From the NCBI RefSeq assembly GCF_020524085.2, contig NZ_CP129016.1, forward strand, positions 614,001-678,000: 64,000 nucleotides of DNA. Direction: 5' to 3'. The notes beneath the pieces were generated by a model, which saw only the letters and a program-made list of their open reading frames with translations, did no database searches and was not told where the DNA came from. The stretch comes from Halobacillus litoralis (GTDB lineage: Bacteria > Bacillota > Bacilli > Bacillales > Halobacillaceae). The translations under genes were made by a program, and so were the position numbers. Position 1 is the first letter of the stretch. Each line of letters opens with the position of its first letter. Shown one piece after another: positions 38,639 to 48,863 of this stretch.

Positions 38639-38667
38639 TTGTCAAAACATTCTGAGTAGTGTAGAGT
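38639..38667 (+). promoter_or_regulatory. Promoter of the S-box methionine operon
   Basis: TTGTCA, 17 bases, TAGAGT, about 30 bases before the riboswitch begins. Confidence 0.75.
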
Positions 38668-38696
38668 AATCAGCAATTAGAAAAAATTACAATTGA

Positions 38697-38857
38697 ATCT
38701 CTTATCAAGAGAGGCAGAGGGACTGGCCCGGCGAAGCCTCAGCAACCACTGGTTTGACCAGTAAGGTGCTAACTCCAGCAAGTTGTTTTACCAACTTGGA
38801 AGATAAGAAGAAGAACCGTACCCACAAAAGTCTTCTTCTTTAAGAAGGCTTTTTTTA
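38697..38857 (+). promoter_or_regulatory. SAM-I riboswitch (S-box) with terminator
   Basis: The aptamer (38697-38810) has the S-box signatures GAGAGGCAGAGGGACTGGCC, CGGCGAAGCCTCAGCAACC and AAGGTGCTAACTCCAGCAAG. P1 is formed by TCTTATC and GATAAGA. The terminator stem AAGTCTTCTT/AAGAAGGCTT with seven Ts is at 38827-38857. High SAM should stop transcription before metI. Confidence 0.97.
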
Positions 38858-38888
38858 TTTTTATTGGATATTCGTTATTAAAGAATAT

Positions 38889-38980
38889 GTGTGCAAGACT
38901 CGATTTCAAGATGTTCCGGGGTTCGTTGCTTAGTTTAGAGTCAGGGATGGCCGGGAAGCTACTCGCTTTCCGGTGGGGGG
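38889..38980 (+). repeat. Truncated inverted-repeat element, copy 3
   Basis: About 92 bases matching the left end of 17548-18079: GCAAGACTCGATTTCAAGAT, then CCGGGGTTCGTTGCTTAG and GGGAAGCTACTCGCTTTCC. It stops abruptly after GGTGGGG; the rest of the element is missing. It lies in the transcribed leader between the S-box terminator and the metI start. Confidence 0.75.
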
Positions 38981-39024
38981 AAAGGATTTAATTTGAACCA
39001 ATAACTTATAAAGGATGTGTTGTC

Positions 39025-40143
39025 ATGTGTCCACATAGGGAAACGAAATTTGTCCAGACAGGGAACCAGCGTCATGAACCTACGGGGGCGATCAATTCTC
39101 CCGTTTATTTTTCCACCCCGTACCGCCACCCTGGTTTAGGAGAATCGACTGGTTTTGATTATACGCGAACCGGTAATCCTACCCGTCAACTTCTAGAGTC
39201 TTCGATTGCTGATATCGAAGGTGGTGATGCAGGATTCGCGTTCAGTTCCGGGATGGCGGCTATCCAAACCGCCCTGTCTCTTTTTAAAAAAGGGGATGAA
39301 ATCATCGTTTCCGAAGATTTGTACGGTGGTACGTTCCGCTTATTTGAACACATGGAAGAGCGTTACGACCTCCGCTTTCATTACTGTGACAGCAATAACC
39401 TTGAAGGGATCTGTGACTACATCAATGAGCGGACCAAAGCCATATACGTGGAAACCCCGACGAACCCACTGATGCATACGGCTGACATCAAGCAAATTTC
39501 TACAGTTGCGAAGTCCCACAATCTGCTGTTGCTTGTCGATAATACGCTATATACACCGGTATTGCAGGAGCCTATTCGAGAAGGCGCCGATGTGGTCATT
39601 CACAGTGCTACAAAATATTTAGCCGGCCATAATGATGTCCTTGCCGGGATCCTTGTGAGTAAAGGAAAAGCTGTAAGTGAAAAGCTTGCTTTTCATCAGA
39701 ATACATCTGGAGCTGTCCTCTCTCCTTTCGATTCATGGCTTGTCATGCGCGGGATGAAGACCCTTCCTCTTCGGATGCGTCAGCATGAAGCCAACGCCAA
39801 AGCCGTGGTCGCCTTTTTGGAAGACCACCCGCATGTATCGGATATATTCTATCCGGGCAAGGGCGGAATGGTTTCATTCAGACTTCAATCGGAAGAATGG
39901 ATTGATCCATTTTTGCGAAACTTGGACCTGATCAGTTTTGCCGAGAGTCTTGGAGGTGTGGAGAGTTTTATCACCTACCCTGCGACTCAGACTCATGCGG
40001 ATATCCCTGAAGAGAAACGGACCAGCTATGGCGTGTGTAATCGACTGCTTCGTTTTTCTGTCGGTGTCGAGCATATTGATGATTTAATTCAAGACCTTGA
40101 CTATACCCTCGCCCAACTACCAAAGGAGGAATCTGTACGATGA
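39025..40143 (+). CDS. metI: Cystathionine gamma-synthase / O-acetylhomoserine thiolase
   Basis: A 372-residue PLP enzyme that joins an O-acylhomoserine with cysteine (or sulfide), first step of methionine synthesis here. The PLP lysine is in VVIHSATKYLAGHND; TGFDYTRTGNPTRQLLE and FSSGMAAIQTALSLFKKGDE are family signatures. Length and ETKFVQTGNQ...TGAINSPVYFSTPYRHPG match B. subtilis MetI. AAAGGATG seven bases before ATG 39025. First gene of the S-box operon; overlaps metC by four bases. Confidence 0.94.
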   Translation: MCPHRETKFVQTGNQRHEPTGAINSPVYFSTPYRHPGLGESTGFDYTRTGNPTRQLLESSIADIEGGDAGFAFSSGMAAIQTALSLFKKGDEIIVSEDLYGGTFRLFEHMEERYDLRFHYCDSNNLEGICDYINERTKAIYVETPTNPLMHTADIKQISTVAKSHNLLLLVDNTLYTPVLQEPIREGADVVIHSATKYLAGHNDVLAGILVSKGKAVSEKLAFHQNTSGAVLSPFDSWLVMRGMKTLPLRMRQHEANAKAVVAFLEDHPHVSDIFYPGKGGMVSFRLQSEEWIDPFLRNLDLISFAESLGGVESFITYPATQTHADIPEEKRTSYGVCNRLLRFSVGVEHIDDLIQDLDYTLAQLPKEESVR

Positions 40144-41318
40144 CTGATCATTCTTTACAAACCCGATTGCTGCACAGTGATTATAAGTTCGACCCGCACA
40201 CCGGCGCGGTCAGTGTCCCGATCCAGCAGGCATCCACGTTCCATCAACAGGATTTCGACAATCCAGGGGTCTATGATTACAGCCGTTCAGGTAACCCGAC
40301 CCGAAAAGCGCTGGAAGATACCATCGCAGGACTTGAGAGTGGAAGTCACGGCTTTGCGTTCGCCTCTGGAATGGCTGCCATTTCAACAGCTTTCATGCTT
40401 TTATCAAAAGGGGACCATGTCGTCATCACCCAGGATGTTTATGGGGGTACTTTCCGTATGATCCACGATGTTCTCATTAGGTTTGGAATCGATCACACAT
40501 TTGTTGATATGACGGACCTCCATGCGGTAGCGACGGCTATACAGCCGAATACAAAACTTTTATATATTGAAACACCTTCCAATCCGACGCTTGAAATTAC
40601 AGATATTCGCGCCGTCGCAAAGTTAGCGAAAGCGAACGATTGTTGGACATTCGTCGATAACACGTTCATGACACCAGCCCTGCAGCGTCCGCTTGAACTT
40701 GGTGCGGATCTTGTCCTGCACAGTGCGACGAAGTTCATCGCCGGTCACAGTGATGTGGTCGCAGGTCTTGCCGCTACCAAAGATGAAAAAATTGCAGATC
40801 AGCTCGGTTTTTTACAAAATTCATTCGGATCCATTCTCGGCGCACACGATTGTTGGCTCGTGCTTCGCGGCTTGAAAACTTTACATTGCCGAATGACGCA
40901 ATCGTCAGCATCTGCTGTCAAGATCGCAGAAAAACTAAGCGTTCATCCACTCGTGGAGCAGGTCTATTATCCTGGCTTCCGTTTTCATCCGGGAAGCTCG
41001 ACTCAAATCTATCAGGCACAGGGATCCGGAGCTGTATTATCCTTCCGTTTAAGGGATGAAGAAGCCGTCCGTCAGTTTACGAAACATGTGGAACTCCCTG
41101 TCTATGCGGTGAGCCTCGGGGCGGTCGAATCAATCCTCTCCTATCCCGCACGTATGTCGCATGCTTCTATGCCGAAAGGTGAACGTGAAAAGCGTGGCAT
41201 CACGGATGGTCTCCTTCGTTTATCCGTCGGACTTGAGAACCCGGACGATCTGATCAACGATTTCTATCAAGCCTTAGAAAAACTTGAATCTCAAACATTT
41301 TTTCAAACAGGAGGTTAA
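40140..41318 (+). CDS. metC: Cystathionine beta-lyase
   Basis: A 392-residue PLP enzyme that cleaves cystathionine to homocysteine, ammonia and pyruvate. The PLP lysine is in VLHSATKFIAGHSDVVAG; VYDYSRSGNPTRKALE is the family motif. It is paralogous to metI just upstream (gamma/beta family). The start overlaps the metI stop (ATGA), and the ribosome site of the next gene lies inside its last codons. Confidence 0.93.
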   Translation: MTDHSLQTRLLHSDYKFDPHTGAVSVPIQQASTFHQQDFDNPGVYDYSRSGNPTRKALEDTIAGLESGSHGFAFASGMAAISTAFMLLSKGDHVVITQDVYGGTFRMIHDVLIRFGIDHTFVDMTDLHAVATAIQPNTKLLYIETPSNPTLEITDIRAVAKLAKANDCWTFVDNTFMTPALQRPLELGADLVLHSATKFIAGHSDVVAGLAATKDEKIADQLGFLQNSFGSILGAHDCWLVLRGLKTLHCRMTQSSASAVKIAEKLSVHPLVEQVYYPGFRFHPGSSTQIYQAQGSGAVLSFRLRDEEAVRQFTKHVELPVYAVSLGAVESILSYPARMSHASMPKGEREKRGITDGLLRLSVGLENPDDLINDFYQALEKLESQTFFQTGG

Positions 41319-41321
41319 ATG

Positions 41322-43181
41322 ATGGATTTAGGCCAAGCATTCAAACACCACACATTGATCGGTGACGGAGCAATGGGAACCCTCCTCTACTCCTATGGCA
41401 TCGATCGATGTTTTGAAGAATTGAACCTCTCTCATTCGGAGGAGGTCTTAAACGTCCACCGTGCTTATGTGAACGCCGGCGCAGACGTCATCCAAACCAA
41501 TACGTATGGGGCGAACTATATTAAGCTTGAGCGCTACGGCCTTCAGGATCAGGTGAAAGAAATAAATACTGCCGCCGTTAAACTTGCCAAACAAGCGGCC
41601 AGCGCGGGTCAATATGTGGTCGGAACAATCGGAGGTGTCCGCGGGGCCCGTAAACAAGCGATCTCAATAGAAGAAATCAAACGTAGCTTCAGGGAGCAGC
41701 TGTACTGTCTTCTTTTTGAAAAAGTCGACGGCCTCCTGCTTGAAACCTTTTATGATTTAGAAGAGTTGACGACCGTTTTGAAGATTGCCAGAAAGGAAAC
41801 AGAGCTCCCGATCATCGCTCAAGTATCGATGCATGAAGCAGGCGTATTGCAAGATGGTACCCCTCTTCCTGACGCGCTGAAACAGCTGGAAGAGTTAGGA
41901 GCGGATGTTGTCGGCGTCAATTGCCGGCTCGGACCTTATCACACAATACAATCATTAGAGGATGTTCCGCTTCCGGAAAAAGCGGTGCTGTCTGCCTATC
42001 CGAATGCCAGTTTACCAGCCTACCAGGACGGGAGACTCATCTACCCGACAGACCCGACATATTTCCAAAAAAGCGCCCAGTCGCTTTATGAACAAGGGGC
42101 ACGCCTGATCGGTGGCTGCTGCGGCACCACCCCTGAGCACATCGAAGCGATTGCCGCAAGAGTGAAAGGCAATCCACCGATTCAAGATAAGGTTGTCCCG
42201 ATCAAAGAAAAAAACGAAGTGCGTCTTTCCAGGACGAAAAATGACCGCCCTCACCTTCACGAAAAAGCTAAAAAGGGACGTTCCATCATCGTTGAACTTG
42301 ATCCGCCGAAAAAGCTGAAGACGGAGCGCTTTTTAGAAGGTGCCAAAGCCTTGCACGAGGCAGGGGTGGATTCAGTCACCCTTGCAGATAATTCCCTCGC
42401 TTCTCCGAGAATAAGCAACACGGCGATGGCCTCCCTCATCAAACAAAAATATGATGTCGACCCTCTTGTCCACATCGCTTGCCGGGATCGTAACTTACTA
42501 GGGTTGCAATCCCATTTAATGGGTCTTCACACCCTTGGCATCCGTCAGCTGCTTGCTGTGACAGGCGATCCGACGAAGCTCGGTGACTTCCCTGGTGCAA
42601 CATCCGTTTATGATTTGAACTCTTTTGATTTAATCCATTACATCAAGCAAATGAACAAAGGAATTTCTTTTTCCGGAAAGAATTTAGGGGAAAGTACTTC
42701 CTTCTCTGTAGCCGCTGCGTTCAACCCGAATGTGCGCAACTTGAACCGTGCGGTTGGACGAATGGAGAAGAAAATCAAATACGGAGCTGATTACTTCATC
42801 AGTCAGCCTGTTTTTAATGAAAAACAGATCCTAGAAGTTTATCAAGCAACCAAACATATCGATGCACCAATTTATATTGGAATCATGCCACTGACAAGCG
42901 CTCGGAACGCGGAATTTTTACACAACGAAGTACCTGGAATCACGCTTGCTCCTGAGATACTGGAAAAAATGGAGCTTGCCGGTTCAGACAGGGAACAAGC
43001 ACAGGCGGAAGGTCTAAGCATTTCGAAATCCCTCATCGATACAGCCCTCGACCTATTCAATGGCATCTATTTAATTACACCATTTTTGCGGTATGAAATG
43101 ACCGTTGAATTGACGCACTATATTCAAAAGCAAACGGCAGAACAAGAAAGGAAGATTTCCAATGGCATCCACATCGTTTAA
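41322..43181 (+). CDS. yitJ: Bifunctional homocysteine S-methyltransferase / 5,10-methylenetetrahydrofolate reductase
   Basis: A 619-residue fusion. Residues about 1-290 are a homocysteine-binding barrel with zinc ligands (VGVNCRLGP and [13 protein letters not shown]). Residues about 315-610 are a flavin MTHF reductase barrel ([41 protein letters not shown]). It provides 5-methyl-THF for MetH. In B. subtilis the same fusion is YitJ. Two ATGs follow AGGAGG; I chose 41322 (seven bases) over 41319 (four bases). Overlaps metH by 20 bases. Confidence 0.92.
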   Translation: MDLGQAFKHHTLIGDGAMGTLLYSYGIDRCFEELNLSHSEEVLNVHRAYVNAGADVIQTNTYGANYIKLERYGLQDQVKEINTAAVKLAKQAASAGQYVVGTIGGVRGARKQAISIEEIKRSFREQLYCLLFEKVDGLLLETFYDLEELTTVLKIARKETELPIIAQVSMHEAGVLQDGTPLPDALKQLEELGADVVGVNCRLGPYHTIQSLEDVPLPEKAVLSAYPNASLPAYQDGRLIYPTDPTYFQKSAQSLYEQGARLIGGCCGTTPEHIEAIAARVKGNPPIQDKVVPIKEKNEVRLSRTKNDRPHLHEKAKKGRSIIVELDPPKKLKTERFLEGAKALHEAGVDSVTLADNSLASPRISNTAMASLIKQKYDVDPLVHIACRDRNLLGLQSHLMGLHTLGIRQLLAVTGDPTKLGDFPGATSVYDLNSFDLIHYIKQMNKGISFSGKNLGESTSFSVAAAFNPNVRNLNRAVGRMEKKIKYGADYFISQPVFNEKQILEVYQATKHIDAPIYIGIMPLTSARNAEFLHNEVPGITLAPEILEKMELAGSDREQAQAEGLSISKSLIDTALDLFNGIYLITPFLRYEMTVELTHYIQKQTAEQERKISNGIHIV

Positions 43182-46100
43182 CGAACAACTCAAAGAACGC
43201 ATTCTCATTCTCGATGGTGCTATGGGGACGATGCTGCAGGTAGCCAACCTCTCCCCTGATGATTTCGGCGGAGAAGAATACGATGGGTGTAACGAATACT
43301 TAAACCTGACTTATCCTGACCTGATCGATACGATTCACTCCCGCTATCTTGAAGCAGGAGCGGATATCATTGAAACCAATACATTCGGGGCGACTGACCT
43401 CGTCCTGGACGAATACAACCTTGGTCATTTGGCAGTAGAGATCAATATCGAAGCTGCTAAGATTGCAAAAAATGCCGCTGCCCGCTTCTATACACCGGGC
43501 CGTCCGCGTTTCGTCGCTGGTGCCATGGGACCGACAACGAAAACTCTTTCTGTAACCGGCGGAACGACTTTTGAAGCATTGGCCAAAGCCTATGAAGAAC
43601 AAGCGCGGGGGCTCATCACAGGTGGCGTCGATCTTCTTTTATTAGAGACGTCCCAAGATATGCTCAACGTTAAAGCCGCTTTCCTCGGCATTACTCGTGC
43701 CAAAGAAGAACTGGGAAAAGATCTGCCCCTGATTGTTTCCGGTACGATCGAACCGATGGGGACGACACTCGCCGGGCAGAGTATCGAAGCCTTCTATCTT
43801 TCGCTTGAACATATGACCCCAAGCGTAGTCGGACTGAACTGTGCGACTGGGCCTGAGTTTATGCGAGATCACCTGCGATCATTATCAGGTCTCGCAACGT
43901 CCGCCGTCAGCTGTTATCCGAACGCTGGCCTTCCAGATGAAGAGGGCAATTATCACGAAACACCAGAATCACTCGCTGCTAAGGTCGCTGGTTTTGCTGA
44001 AAAAGGCTGGCTGAATGTTGTCGGTGGCTGCTGCGGGACGACTCCGGATCATATCCGTGCCATTGCGGAAGCGGTCAAAGGTTTCAAGCCGCGGGTAGCA
44101 CCTTCCGGCCATGCCCATGCTGTTTCCGGCATCGAACCATTGATTTACGATGACCCCGGTGATCGCCCGATCCTTGTCGGTGAGCGGACAAATGTCATCG
44201 GTTCCCGGAAATTCAAGCGCTTGATTGCTGAAGGGAAATTTGAAGAAGCGTCCGAAATCGCTCGTGCCCAAGTAAAAAAAGGCGCGCAGGTCATCGACAT
44301 CTGCCTCGCCGACCCGGATCGGGATGAGATTGAAGACATGGAAGCTTTTATAAAACAGGTCGTCAACAAAGTCAAAGTACCACTCGTCATCGACTCGACC
44401 GACGTTGACGTCATTGAAAAAGCGCTCACGTATTCTCAAGGAAAAGTCATCATCAACTCCATCAATTTAGAAGACGGGGAAGAACGCTTTAAAGAAGTGC
44501 TTCCGCTCGTCAAACAATACGGAGCGGCCCTCGTCGTCGGAACAATCGATGAAGAAGGGATGGCCGTAACGGCAGAAAGAAAGCTTGAAATTGCTAAACG
44601 GTCCCACGATATTCTTGTAGAAGAGTACAACATCAACCCACAGGATATTATTTTCGATCCGCTCGTCTTTCCTGTCGGCACAGGAGATGAGCAGTATATC
44701 GGTTCAGCGGAAGCGACGATCGAAGGCATTCGGATGATCAAAGAGCACCTGCCGCTCTGTCAGACGGTCCTTGGAGTCAGTAATGTCTCCTTCGGTCTCC
44801 CTCCGGTCGGCCGGGAAGTTTTAAACGCCGTTTATTTGTACCACTGTACGAAAGCAGGACTCGACTATGCCATCGTCAACACTGAAAAGCTTGAGCGCTA
44901 TGCCTCCATCGATCAGAAAGAAATTGATTTGGCGGTTGAGCTGCTTTTCAAAACAGATGATGAAACGCTCGCTTCTTTCACTGCTTTTTACAGGGGAAAG
45001 AAAAAAGAAACCAAAGTGCCGACATCGACGATGACTCTTGCTGAGCGCCTCGCTCATTACGTTGTAGAAGGTACAAAGGAAGGATTGCTGCCGGACTTGG
45101 AGAAGGCCCTGTCGGAATACGATGCGCCACTCGCCATCATTAACGGGCCCTTGATGGACGGCATGGCTGAGGTTGGCCGTTTATTCAACGACAACCAGCT
45201 GATCGTAGCAGAGGTTTTACAGAGCGCGGAGGTCATGAAAACATCGGTCGCTTACTTGGAACCTCACATGGAAGCAGATGATACGTCAAATAAAAAAGGA
45301 AAAGTCCTCCTTGCCACGGTAAAAGGCGATGTGCATGACATTGGCAAAAACCTGGTGGAAATCATTTTGAGCAACAACGGCTTTGAAGTCGTCGACTTGG
45401 GGATTAAAGTGACGTCTGCCGAACTGATTCAGCAGATCAAAAAGGAACAGCCGACCATTGTTGGACTATCCGGATTGCTCGTAAAATCCGCCCAGCAGAT
45501 GGTGCTGACCGCTCAGGACTTGAAACAGCAGGGCATCTCTCTTCCAATTCTCGTTGGCGGAGCTGCGTTATCACGGAAGTTTACGCACACGAAAATTTCG
45601 CCCGAATATGACGGCCCTGTTCTGTATGCGAAAGATGCGATGGATGGCCTTTCGATTTCCAATCAGCTTAGCAACGATGAGCAGCGGGAACAATTTTTAC
45701 AAGAACAAGGAGAAAAACGAACGGCTGCTCTTACCCGTGCGGCGAGTACCGCTCCGACAGACCGTGGCGGAACCGCTGTGGCTGTGAAAACAAAATCGAC
45801 GGTGTCCACAACAGTGCCCGTGTTCAAACCGCATGATCTCGATAAACACATGATCCGGGACCACCCGGTCGCCCATATTGAACCATACATCAACATGCAA
45901 ATGCTCATAGGACACCATCTAGGTCTAAAAGGGAAATTCGATAAACTGCTCGCGGAAGGAAACGAGAAAGCTGTTCACCTGAAAAGTGTCGTCGATGGGT
46001 TGCTCACACGCGCGAAAGTGGAAGGATGGATCCAGCCCTCCGCCATGTATCGCTTCTTCCCCGCCCAGTCCGACGGCGAGGACGTTCTCATTTATGATCC

Positions 46101-46617
46101 ACGAGATCACCAGACGGTCATTGAGCGGTTCACCTTCCCTCGACAAAACAAAGAACCGTTTCTCTGTTTAGCAGACTACTTGCGTTCTGTCGAAAGCGGC
46201 GAAATGGACTATGTCGGATTCTTTGCGGTTACGGCTGGAAAAGGCATCCGCAAACGTTCGGTGGAACTGAAAGACCAGGGACACTACTTAGAAAGCCATG
46301 CCCTCCAGGCGCTTGCCCTCGAAACTGCAGAAGGTCTCGCCGAGCAGATCCATCAGAAAATCCGCGACAAATGGGGGTTCCCTGACCCCACGGACTTCAC
46401 GATGCAGGAACGCTTTTCGGCTAAGTATCAAGGTCAGCGTTACTCTTTCGGTTACCCGGCCTGCCCTGAGCTTGAGGATCAGAAAAAATTGTTCGAGCTC
46501 ATCCGGCCAGATGAAATCGGCATCGAGCTTACCGAGGAATGCATGATGGAGCCGGAAGCGTCGGTCACGGCAATGGTTTTCGCCCATCCGGAAGCGCGTT
46601 ACTTCAATGTGATGTGA
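43162..46617 (+). CDS. metH: Cobalamin-dependent methionine synthase
   Basis: A 1151-residue enzyme transferring methyl from 5-methyl-THF via B12 to homocysteine. Domains in order: homocysteine barrel ([21 protein letters not shown] near 290), pterin barrel ([20 protein letters not shown]), B12 cap and binding domain with the lower-ligand motif GDVHDIGKN (about residue 730), and a SAM-dependent reactivation domain ([20 protein letters not shown], near the end). All four modules are intact, so the enzyme should repair oxidised cobalamin. Last gene of the S-box operon; array B follows its stop. Confidence 0.96.
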   Translation: MASTSFNEQLKERILILDGAMGTMLQVANLSPDDFGGEEYDGCNEYLNLTYPDLIDTIHSRYLEAGADIIETNTFGATDLVLDEYNLGHLAVEINIEAAKIAKNAAARFYTPGRPRFVAGAMGPTTKTLSVTGGTTFEALAKAYEEQARGLITGGVDLLLLETSQDMLNVKAAFLGITRAKEELGKDLPLIVSGTIEPMGTTLAGQSIEAFYLSLEHMTPSVVGLNCATGPEFMRDHLRSLSGLATSAVSCYPNAGLPDEEGNYHETPESLAAKVAGFAEKGWLNVVGGCCGTTPDHIRAIAEAVKGFKPRVAPSGHAHAVSGIEPLIYDDPGDRPILVGERTNVIGSRKFKRLIAEGKFEEASEIARAQVKKGAQVIDICLADPDRDEIEDMEAFIKQVVNKVKVPLVIDSTDVDVIEKALTYSQGKVIINSINLEDGEERFKEVLPLVKQYGAALVVGTIDEEGMAVTAERKLEIAKRSHDILVEEYNINPQDIIFDPLVFPVGTGDEQYIGSAEATIEGIRMIKEHLPLCQTVLGVSNVSFGLPPVGREVLNAVYLYHCTKAGLDYAIVNTEKLERYASIDQKEIDLAVELLFKTDDETLASFTAFYRGKKKETKVPTSTMTLAERLAHYVVEGTKEGLLPDLEKALSEYDAPLAIINGPLMDGMAEVGRLFNDNQLIVAEVLQSAEVMKTSVAYLEPHMEADDTSNKKGKVLLATVKGDVHDIGKNLVEIILSNNGFEVVDLGIKVTSAELIQQIKKEQPTIVGLSGLLVKSAQQMVLTAQDLKQQGISLPILVGGAALSRKFTHTKISPEYDGPVLYAKDAMDGLSISNQLSNDEQREQFLQEQGEKRTAALTRAASTAPTDRGGTAVAVKTKSTVSTTVPVFKPHDLDKHMIRDHPVAHIEPYINMQMLIGHHLGLKGKFDKLLAEGNEKAVHLKSVVDGLLTRAKVEGWIQPSAMYRFFPAQSDGEDVLIYDPRDHQTVIERFTFPRQNKEPFLCLADYLRSVESGEMDYVGFFAVTAGKGIRKRSVELKDQGHYLESHALQALALETAEGLAEQIHQKIRDKWGFPDPTDFTMQERFSAKYQGQRYSFGYPACPELEDQKKLFELIRPDEIGIELTEECMMEPEASVTAMVFAHPEARYFNVM

Positions 46618-46620
46618 TGG

Positions 46621-46803
46621 TTTAGCGGTGGAAGTTTATCAGTGACTTCGGAGCATTTAACGGTAGGTTTTGGCCATTTATCAGTAGGTTTCAAGCTTTT
46701 ATCGGTGGCTTTTAGTGATTGATCAGTGAGTTGGTCGCTTTTATCAATATCCTCTGGAAAACTTATTAGCGGCTTTCTCATTTTTATTAGCATCTGGCCA
46801 TTC
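46621..46803. repeat. 21-bp degenerate tandem repeat, array B (about 8 units)
   Basis: TTTATC-like units begin at 46635, 46656, 46677, 46698, 46719, 46740, 46762 and 46783, after a partial unit at 46621: a 21-base period with a single 22. The typical unit is TTTATCAGTGGCTT plus seven variable bases; AGTGACTT is shared with array A. Read on the minus strand it gives a heptapeptide pattern (TDKSLKP), which I regard as an accident of the 21-base period. It starts three bases after the metH stop. Confidence 0.85.
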
Positions 46804-46823
46804 AGCCGCCCCCTATTATAAAA

Positions 46824-46861
46824 AACGCCGAACGACAGCACCTGCTGCGTTCGGCGTTTTT
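46824..46861. terminator. Bidirectional terminator of the met operon and the flavin reductase operon
   Basis: AAAAACGCCGAACG pairs perfectly with CGTTCGGCGTTTTT; T-runs on both strands. The converging transcripts end here. Confidence 0.92.
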
Positions 46862-46862
46862 C

Positions 46863-47840
46863 TTATTTATGCTTATAGATCACTGTACTATAAACTTGCG
46901 ACTTTGCTTTTGGATCCAAATGCTTGGCGGCACTGTTCACCGCTGCCATCGCTTCATTGAATCCAGAAGCAATGAGCATCGTTTTCGCTGGGTAAACAGC
47001 CGCGTCTCCTGCGACGAATACCCCTTCCATATTGGCACACATATCTGTTGAAACGGGGATTCTCCCTTTATCCGTTTCCAATCCCCATTCGTCATATAAG
47101 CTCTTATCAATTTGTAAGCCTTCGTACACGAGGATATGATCGACCTCGAGCACCGAACCGTCTTGAAGAACCGCTTCTTTCAAATCATCTTCGCCTCGCA
47201 GCTCTTCAATCTTCTTATTTTTATGAATGTGAACAGAGGACGCCTCGACCTTCTCCACATCCTGTTCATAAACCGCTTTGAACTCATCGCCGCGATTCAG
47301 AAGGTGGACTTCGTCTGCAACCCCTTCGAGCGCGAGCGACCAATCGATACCGACGCGGTTTTGCGAGACGACCGCAACTTTCCGGCCTCTATACTGTTCG
47401 AGGTTTTGAATGGTGTAGTGAATCTGCTTTCCGTCGTAATACTCACTGCCTTTCACTTCTAGCGGCTGCATATCAAACGTTCCAAGACCTGAAGCAACAA
47501 TCACTGTTTTCGTATAATGCGATTGGCCGTCATCTGTTTCCAACAATAAGGTTCCGTCTTCCTTTTTCTCAAAAGATGTCACTTTCACACCCGTCACTAA
47601 AGCAGGATCGATCATCTCCGCCTGTTCTTTAACATTCGCGACTAGTTCTTCACCAGTAATGCCCGGGAATCCGCCCACGTCATAGATTTCTTTCTCCGGA
47701 TAGAAAAAGGAAACTTTGCCTCCGACCTGAGGCTGGTACTCGATGACTTTTGTCTTTAAATCTCTCATTCCACTATAAAAAGCAGCGTATAAACCTGTGG
47801 TTCCTCCACCAATTACGGTTACATCGTATAACTCTTCCAT
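46863..47840 (-). CDS. FAD/NADPH-dependent ferredoxin reductase-like oxidoreductase (YcgT/YumC type)
   Basis: A 325-residue thioredoxin-reductase-fold flavoenzyme without the redox CxxC: FAD loop VIGGGTTGLYAAFYSGMRD at the N-terminus, YDVGGFPGI, an NADPH domain whose first strand reads RKVAVVSQNRVGIDWSLAL (an unusual variant of the GxGxxA loop), and the FAD end motif GVFVAGDAAVYP. This is the TrxR-like ferredoxin-NADP reductase group. It lies 18 bases downstream of two siderophore permease genes behind a Fur box, so it probably supplies electrons for releasing iron from the imported chelate (inference). Confidence 0.88.
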   Translation of the reverse strand: MEELYDVTVIGGGTTGLYAAFYSGMRDLKTKVIEYQPQVGGKVSFFYPEKEIYDVGGFPGITGEELVANVKEQAEMIDPALVTGVKVTSFEKKEDGTLLLETDDGQSHYTKTVIVASGLGTFDMQPLEVKGSEYYDGKQIHYTIQNLEQYRGRKVAVVSQNRVGIDWSLALEGVADEVHLLNRGDEFKAVYEQDVEKVEASSVHIHKNKKIEELRGEDDLKEAVLQDGSVLEVDHILVYEGLQIDKSLYDEWGLETDKGRIPVSTDMCANMEGVFVAGDAAVYPAKTMLIASGFNEAMAAVNSAAKHLDPKAKSQVYSTVIYKHK

Positions 47841-47858
47841 GGACGTGAACTCCTTTTT

Positions 47859-48863
47859 CTATTGGGTTTTCATTAATAAATAGACAAAATACGGGGTGCT
47901 GACAATCGAAACGACGATCCCCACAGGAATCTCTGCAGGGGCGATGATATTCTTTCCAATCGTATCAGCCACGACTAAAAATATCGCTCCGATCAATGCA
48001 GCAGCGGGAATCATCCGTTGATGCCCGGGGCCTACAATTCTGCGGGCAATATGCGGAGCAACAAGCCCAAGGAAGGCGATTCCACCCCCTGCCGCCACAG
48101 ATAAACCAGCCAGACCGACAGCAAGCAGCAAGAACGTACGACGTGCTTTTTCCACTTGAATACCGAGTCCCATCGACATCGAATCTCCTAAATTCATAAC
48201 GTTCAGCGTACGGGATTTATAGATTGTCCAACCGATCATCAAAATGATAGGCGGTACAATGACCAGCACGAGATTCCAATTTCCCATCCACAAATCCCCC
48301 GCTAACCAGACGAGCGCCTGATTGAAATCCTGTGGGTTCATTTTTACTTGAAAAATGATGAGGACAGCACTGAAACCTGCGTTCACACCGATTCCGACAA
48401 GGATAAGACGGATCGGGTTGACCCCTTTTTTCCAAGCGAGCGCATACACAAGGAAAGCTGCGAGGAACGCACCGATGAGGGCAAACAACGGCAAGATGTA
48501 AATACCGACTCCACTCACCATCGCCATCGACTGTTGAAAAAAGAAAATATATAAAATGACGGCAAATCCTGCGCCTGTATTAATTCCTAGAATGCCAGGG
48601 TCGGCAAGATCGTTTTGCGTGACTCCCTGGAGAATCGCCCCGGAAACAGCAAGGCCTGCACCGACAAATAACGCAAGAACCATGGACGGAAGCCTGAAAT
48701 TGAAAAGCACCAATTCATGGCGGTCGGTTCCTTGTCCGATGAATGTCTTCAGAACGTCCAGAGGGGCGATGTTAACGACACCCATATTTAAACTGATGAG
48801 GACCATAAAGCTTAGGAATAGAAACAGCACGGCCATCACAAACGAAAAACGTCTCTTTTTCAT
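47859..48863 (-). CDS. FecCD-type iron-siderophore ABC permease, subunit 2
   Basis: A 334-residue membrane protein with about ten segments. Signatures of the BtuC/FecCD fold are FRLPSMVLALFVGAGLAVSG, AILQGVTQNDLADPGILGIN and FLGLVAPHIARRIVGPGHQR. It forms a heterodimer with subunit 1; its start overlaps that gene's end by four bases. GAGGGGG precedes ATG 48863. No ATPase gene is in the operon, as in B. subtilis feuABC, which borrows the shared ATPase YusV. Confidence 0.94.
   Translation of the reverse strand: MKKRRFSFVMAVLFLFLSFMVLISLNMGVVNIAPLDVLKTFIGQGTDRHELVLFNFRLPSMVLALFVGAGLAVSGAILQGVTQNDLADPGILGINTGAGFAVILYIFFFQQSMAMVSGVGIYILPLFALIGAFLAAFLVYALAWKKGVNPIRLILVGIGVNAGFSAVLIIFQVKMNPQDFNQALVWLAGDLWMGNWNLVLVIVPPIILMIGWTIYKSRTLNVMNLGDSMSMGLGIQVEKARRTFLLLAVGLAGLSVAAGGGIAFLGLVAPHIARRIVGPGHQRMIPAAALIGAIFLVVADTIGKNIIAPAEIPVGIVVSIVSTPYFVYLLMKTQ

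Noticed and set aside
46599..46841. An 80-residue minus-strand frame with heptapeptide repeats (TDKSLKP)
   Set aside because: The amino-acid period is a by-product of the 21-bp DNA repeat; it crosses a terminator, has no ribosome site and antisense position.
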